The notes under the pieces are model-generated. The model was given only the letters and a program-made list of their open reading frames with translations, was not told where the DNA came from and made no database searches. Position numbers and translations under genes: made by a program. A stretch of 64,000 bases of DNA from Oscillospiraceae bacterium (GTDB lineage Bacteria; Bacillota; Clostridia; Oscillospirales; Oscillospiraceae): contig CADAUZ010000017.1 of the NCBI GenBank assembly GCA_902791215.1, positions 1-64,000 of the forward strand, given 5' to 3'. Positions 62,247 to 64,000 of the stretch are shown piece after piece; the stretch's first letter is position 1, and each line of letters opens with the position of its first letter.

Positions 62247-64000
62247 ATGAGATATGATTTCGCAGCCATTGAAAAGAAATGGCAGGACCGCTGGGAAGAG
62301 ACCAAGCCCTACGCTGCCGTCACCGGGAGCGACAAGCCCAAGTTCTACGGGCTGATCGAGTTTCCGTATCCCTCCGCCGCGGGCCTGCACGTGGGCCATC
62401 CGCGCCCCTTCACCGCCATTGACATCGTCACCAGGAAAAAACGCATGGAGGGCTACAATGTCCTTTACCCCATCGGCTTTGACGCCTTCGGCCTGCCGAC
62501 GGAGAACTTCGCCATCAAGAACCACATCCACCCCGCCATCGTCACCAAGCAGAACATCGAGAACTTCACCCGTCAGCTCAAGATGCTCGGCTACGGCTTC
62601 GACTGGGACCGCGTGGTCGACACCACCGACCCCAAGTACTACAAGTGGACGCAGTGGATCTTCCTGCAGATGTTCAAAAACGGCCTTGCCTACAAGACCA
62701 CCATGCCCATCAACTGGTGCACCAGCTGCAAGTGCGGCCTCGCCAATGAGGAGGTCGTGGAGGGCGTGTGCGAGCGCTGCGGCTCCCCGGTCGTGCGCAA
62801 GGAGAAGAGCCAGTGGATGCTGCGCATCACCAAGTACGCCGACCGCCTGATCGACGATCTGGACGATCTGGACTTCATCGAGCGCGTCAAGGTCCAGCAG
62901 AAGAACTGGATCGGCCGCTCCACCGGCTGCGAGGTCACCTTCAAGACCAACACCCCCGACGACATCACCGTCTACACCACCCGCGCCGACACCCTGTTTG
63001 GTGTCAGCTATGTCGTCATCTCTCCCGAGCACCCGCTGCTCGACAAGTGGCAGGACCGCATCGCCAACTGGGCCGATGTCGCCGCCTATAAAGAAGCCGC
63101 CTCCCGCAAGTCCGACTTTGAGCGCGGCGAATTAAACAAGGACAAGACCGGCGTGCGCCTCGAGGGCATCGAGGTCATCAATCCCGCCACCGGCGCGGTC
63201 GTGCCGATGTTCACCTCCGACTACGTGCTCATGGGCTACGGCACCGGCATCGTCATGGGCGTGCCGGGCCATGACCAGCGCGACTGGGAGTTTGCCACCA
63301 AGTTCGGCCTGCCGATCGTGGAGGTCGTCAAGGGCGGCGACATCACCAAGGAGGCCTTCGTCTCCAAGGACGAGGATGCCATCATGGTAAACTCCGGCTT
63401 CCTCAACGGCATGACCGTGAAAGAGGCCATCCCCGCCATGAAGAAGTACGCCGAGGAGCAGGGCTGGGGCAAGGAGAAGGTAAACTTCAAGCTGCGCGAC
63501 TGGGTCTTCTCCCGTCAGCGCTACTGGGGCGAGCCGATCCCCCTCGTCAACTGCGAGAAGTGCGGCTGGGTCCCCATCCCCGAAAGCGAGCTGCCCCTCG
63601 TTCTGCCGCAGGTCGAGAGCTATGAGCCCACCGACGACGGCGAATCCCCCTTAAGCAAGATGACCGACTGGGTCAACACCACCTGCCCCTGCTGCGGCGG
63701 GCCTGCCAAGCGCGAGACGGACACCATGCCCAACTGGGCCGGCTCCTGCTGGTACTTCCTGCGCTACATGGACCCCCACAACGACGAGGCTCCCTTCTCC
63801 AAGGAGGCCGAAGAGTACTGGGGCCCGGTCGACTGGTATAACGGCGGCATGGAGCACACCACGCTGCACCTCCTGTACAGCCGCTTCTGGCACAAGTTCC
63901 TGTACGACATCGGCATTGTGCACACCAAGGAGCCGTACATGAAGCGCACCTCCCACGGCATGATCCTCGGCAAGAACCCGCACTATGTCGGCAACGTCGA
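62247..64000 (+). CDS. leuS: Leucyl-tRNA synthetase, 5' part (runs off window)
   Basis: The reading frame is open from ATG 62247 to the window edge, 584 complete codons of a roughly 800-codon gene. The class I HIGH signature appears as HVGHPRP near residue 50, after [14 protein letters not shown] Zn-binding CTSCKCGL ... CERCG insert and the CP1 editing domain ([13 protein letters not shown]) follow, then a second zinc ribbon CEKCGW. The KMSKS region lies beyond the window. The start has an AGGGAGAG-like Shine-Dalgarno. No riboswitch or T-box leader is apparent upstream. Confidence 0.97.
   Translation, partial: MRYDFAAIEKKWQDRWEETKPYAAVTGSDKPKFYGLIEFPYPSAAGLHVGHPRPFTAIDIVTRKKRMEGYNVLYPIGFDAFGLPTENFAIKNHIHPAIVTKQNIENFTRQLKMLGYGFDWDRVVDTTDPKYYKWTQWIFLQMFKNGLAYKTTMPINWCTSCKCGLANEEVVEGVCERCGSPVVRKEKSQWMLRITKYADRLIDDLDDLDFIERVKVQQKNWIGRSTGCEVTFKTNTPDDITVYTTRADTLFGVSYVVISPEHPLLDKWQDRIANWADVAAYKEAASRKSDFERGELNKDKTGVRLEGIEVINPATGAVVPMFTSDYVLMGYGTGIVMGVPGHDQRDWEFATKFGLPIVEVVKGGDITKEAFVSKDEDAIMVNSGFLNGMTVKEAIPAMKKYAEEQGWGKEKVNFKLRDWVFSRQRYWGEPIPLVNCEKCGWVPIPESELPLVLPQVESYEPTDDGESPLSKMTDWVNTTCPCCGGPAKRETDTMPNWAGSCWYFLRYMDPHNDEAPFSKEAEEYWGPVDWYNGGMEHTTLHLLYSRFWHKFLYDIGIVHTKEPYMKRTSHGMILGKNPHYVGNV

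Overview
The window looks like a chromosomal segment of a moderately GC-rich anaerobic Clostridium-class Firmicute, most likely an Oscillospiraceae/Ruminococcaceae-type gut bacterium. This is inferred from gene order (plsX-rnc-radical SAM-smc-ftsY and yhbY-nadD/yqeK-rsfS-leuS), a BMP/DUF3798-type ABC system, sortase-built pili, giant LPXTG proteins with His/Cys repeats, and several families of palindromic intergenic repeats. No prophage, insertion sequence, CRISPR array or rRNA is visible.

Region 1 (about 1-9.1 kb) is a polysaccharide (rhamnan/O-antigen-like) locus: rmlC, rmlD, a three-domain glycosyltransferase, a polytopic GT-C-like protein, a broken ABC exporter and two GT2 enzymes. It is damaged. 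rmlC has an in-frame amber codon, and the exporter permease and ATPase have collapsed into one ORF with a roughly 185 bp piece of the permease inverted. A GTCA tetranucleotide tract lies upstream. A low-GC gene-poor stretch with a tRNA-Pro(CGG) follows (9.1-10.3 kb).

Region 2 (10.3-15.2 kb) holds a tandem pair of secreted LRR/fibronectin-III/caspase-like/EF-hand proteins, each with its own near-identical promoter and terminator. Region 3 (15.3-21.1 kb) is a five-gene ABC importer operon (lipoprotein, double ATPase, two permeases, small membrane protein). Then come pepD and a minus-strand group with a class III nucleotide cyclase and a zinc-ribbon Bax-inhibitor-1 protein.

Region 4 (25.5-40.3 kb) is a sortase pilus island: coiled-coil protein, signal peptidase I, a 2,899-residue adhesin, major pilin, class C sortase, LPQTG protein and a second sortase. 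The adhesin starts with eleven HxHxxxC repeats and a CHAP-like domain that has lost both catalytic residues.

Region 5 (40.3-47.3 kb) contains a thioredoxin-like/membrane fusion and an 83-residue protein combining a double-glycine leader with a PepSY-like body. These two genes share an unusual triple TGTGA direct-repeat promoter. The region also has an EEP-family protein, glyA, threonine ammonia-lyase, and an ArsB/NhaD/SLC13-type permease behind a yybP-ykoY (Mn2+) riboswitch.

Region 6 (47.5-64 kb) is housekeeping: a deleted SpoU/TrmH methyltransferase, dprA, topA, trmFO, plsX, rnc, a radical SAM gene, an unusually short smc, ftsY, yhbY, a nadD-yqeK fusion, rsfS and the start of leuS.
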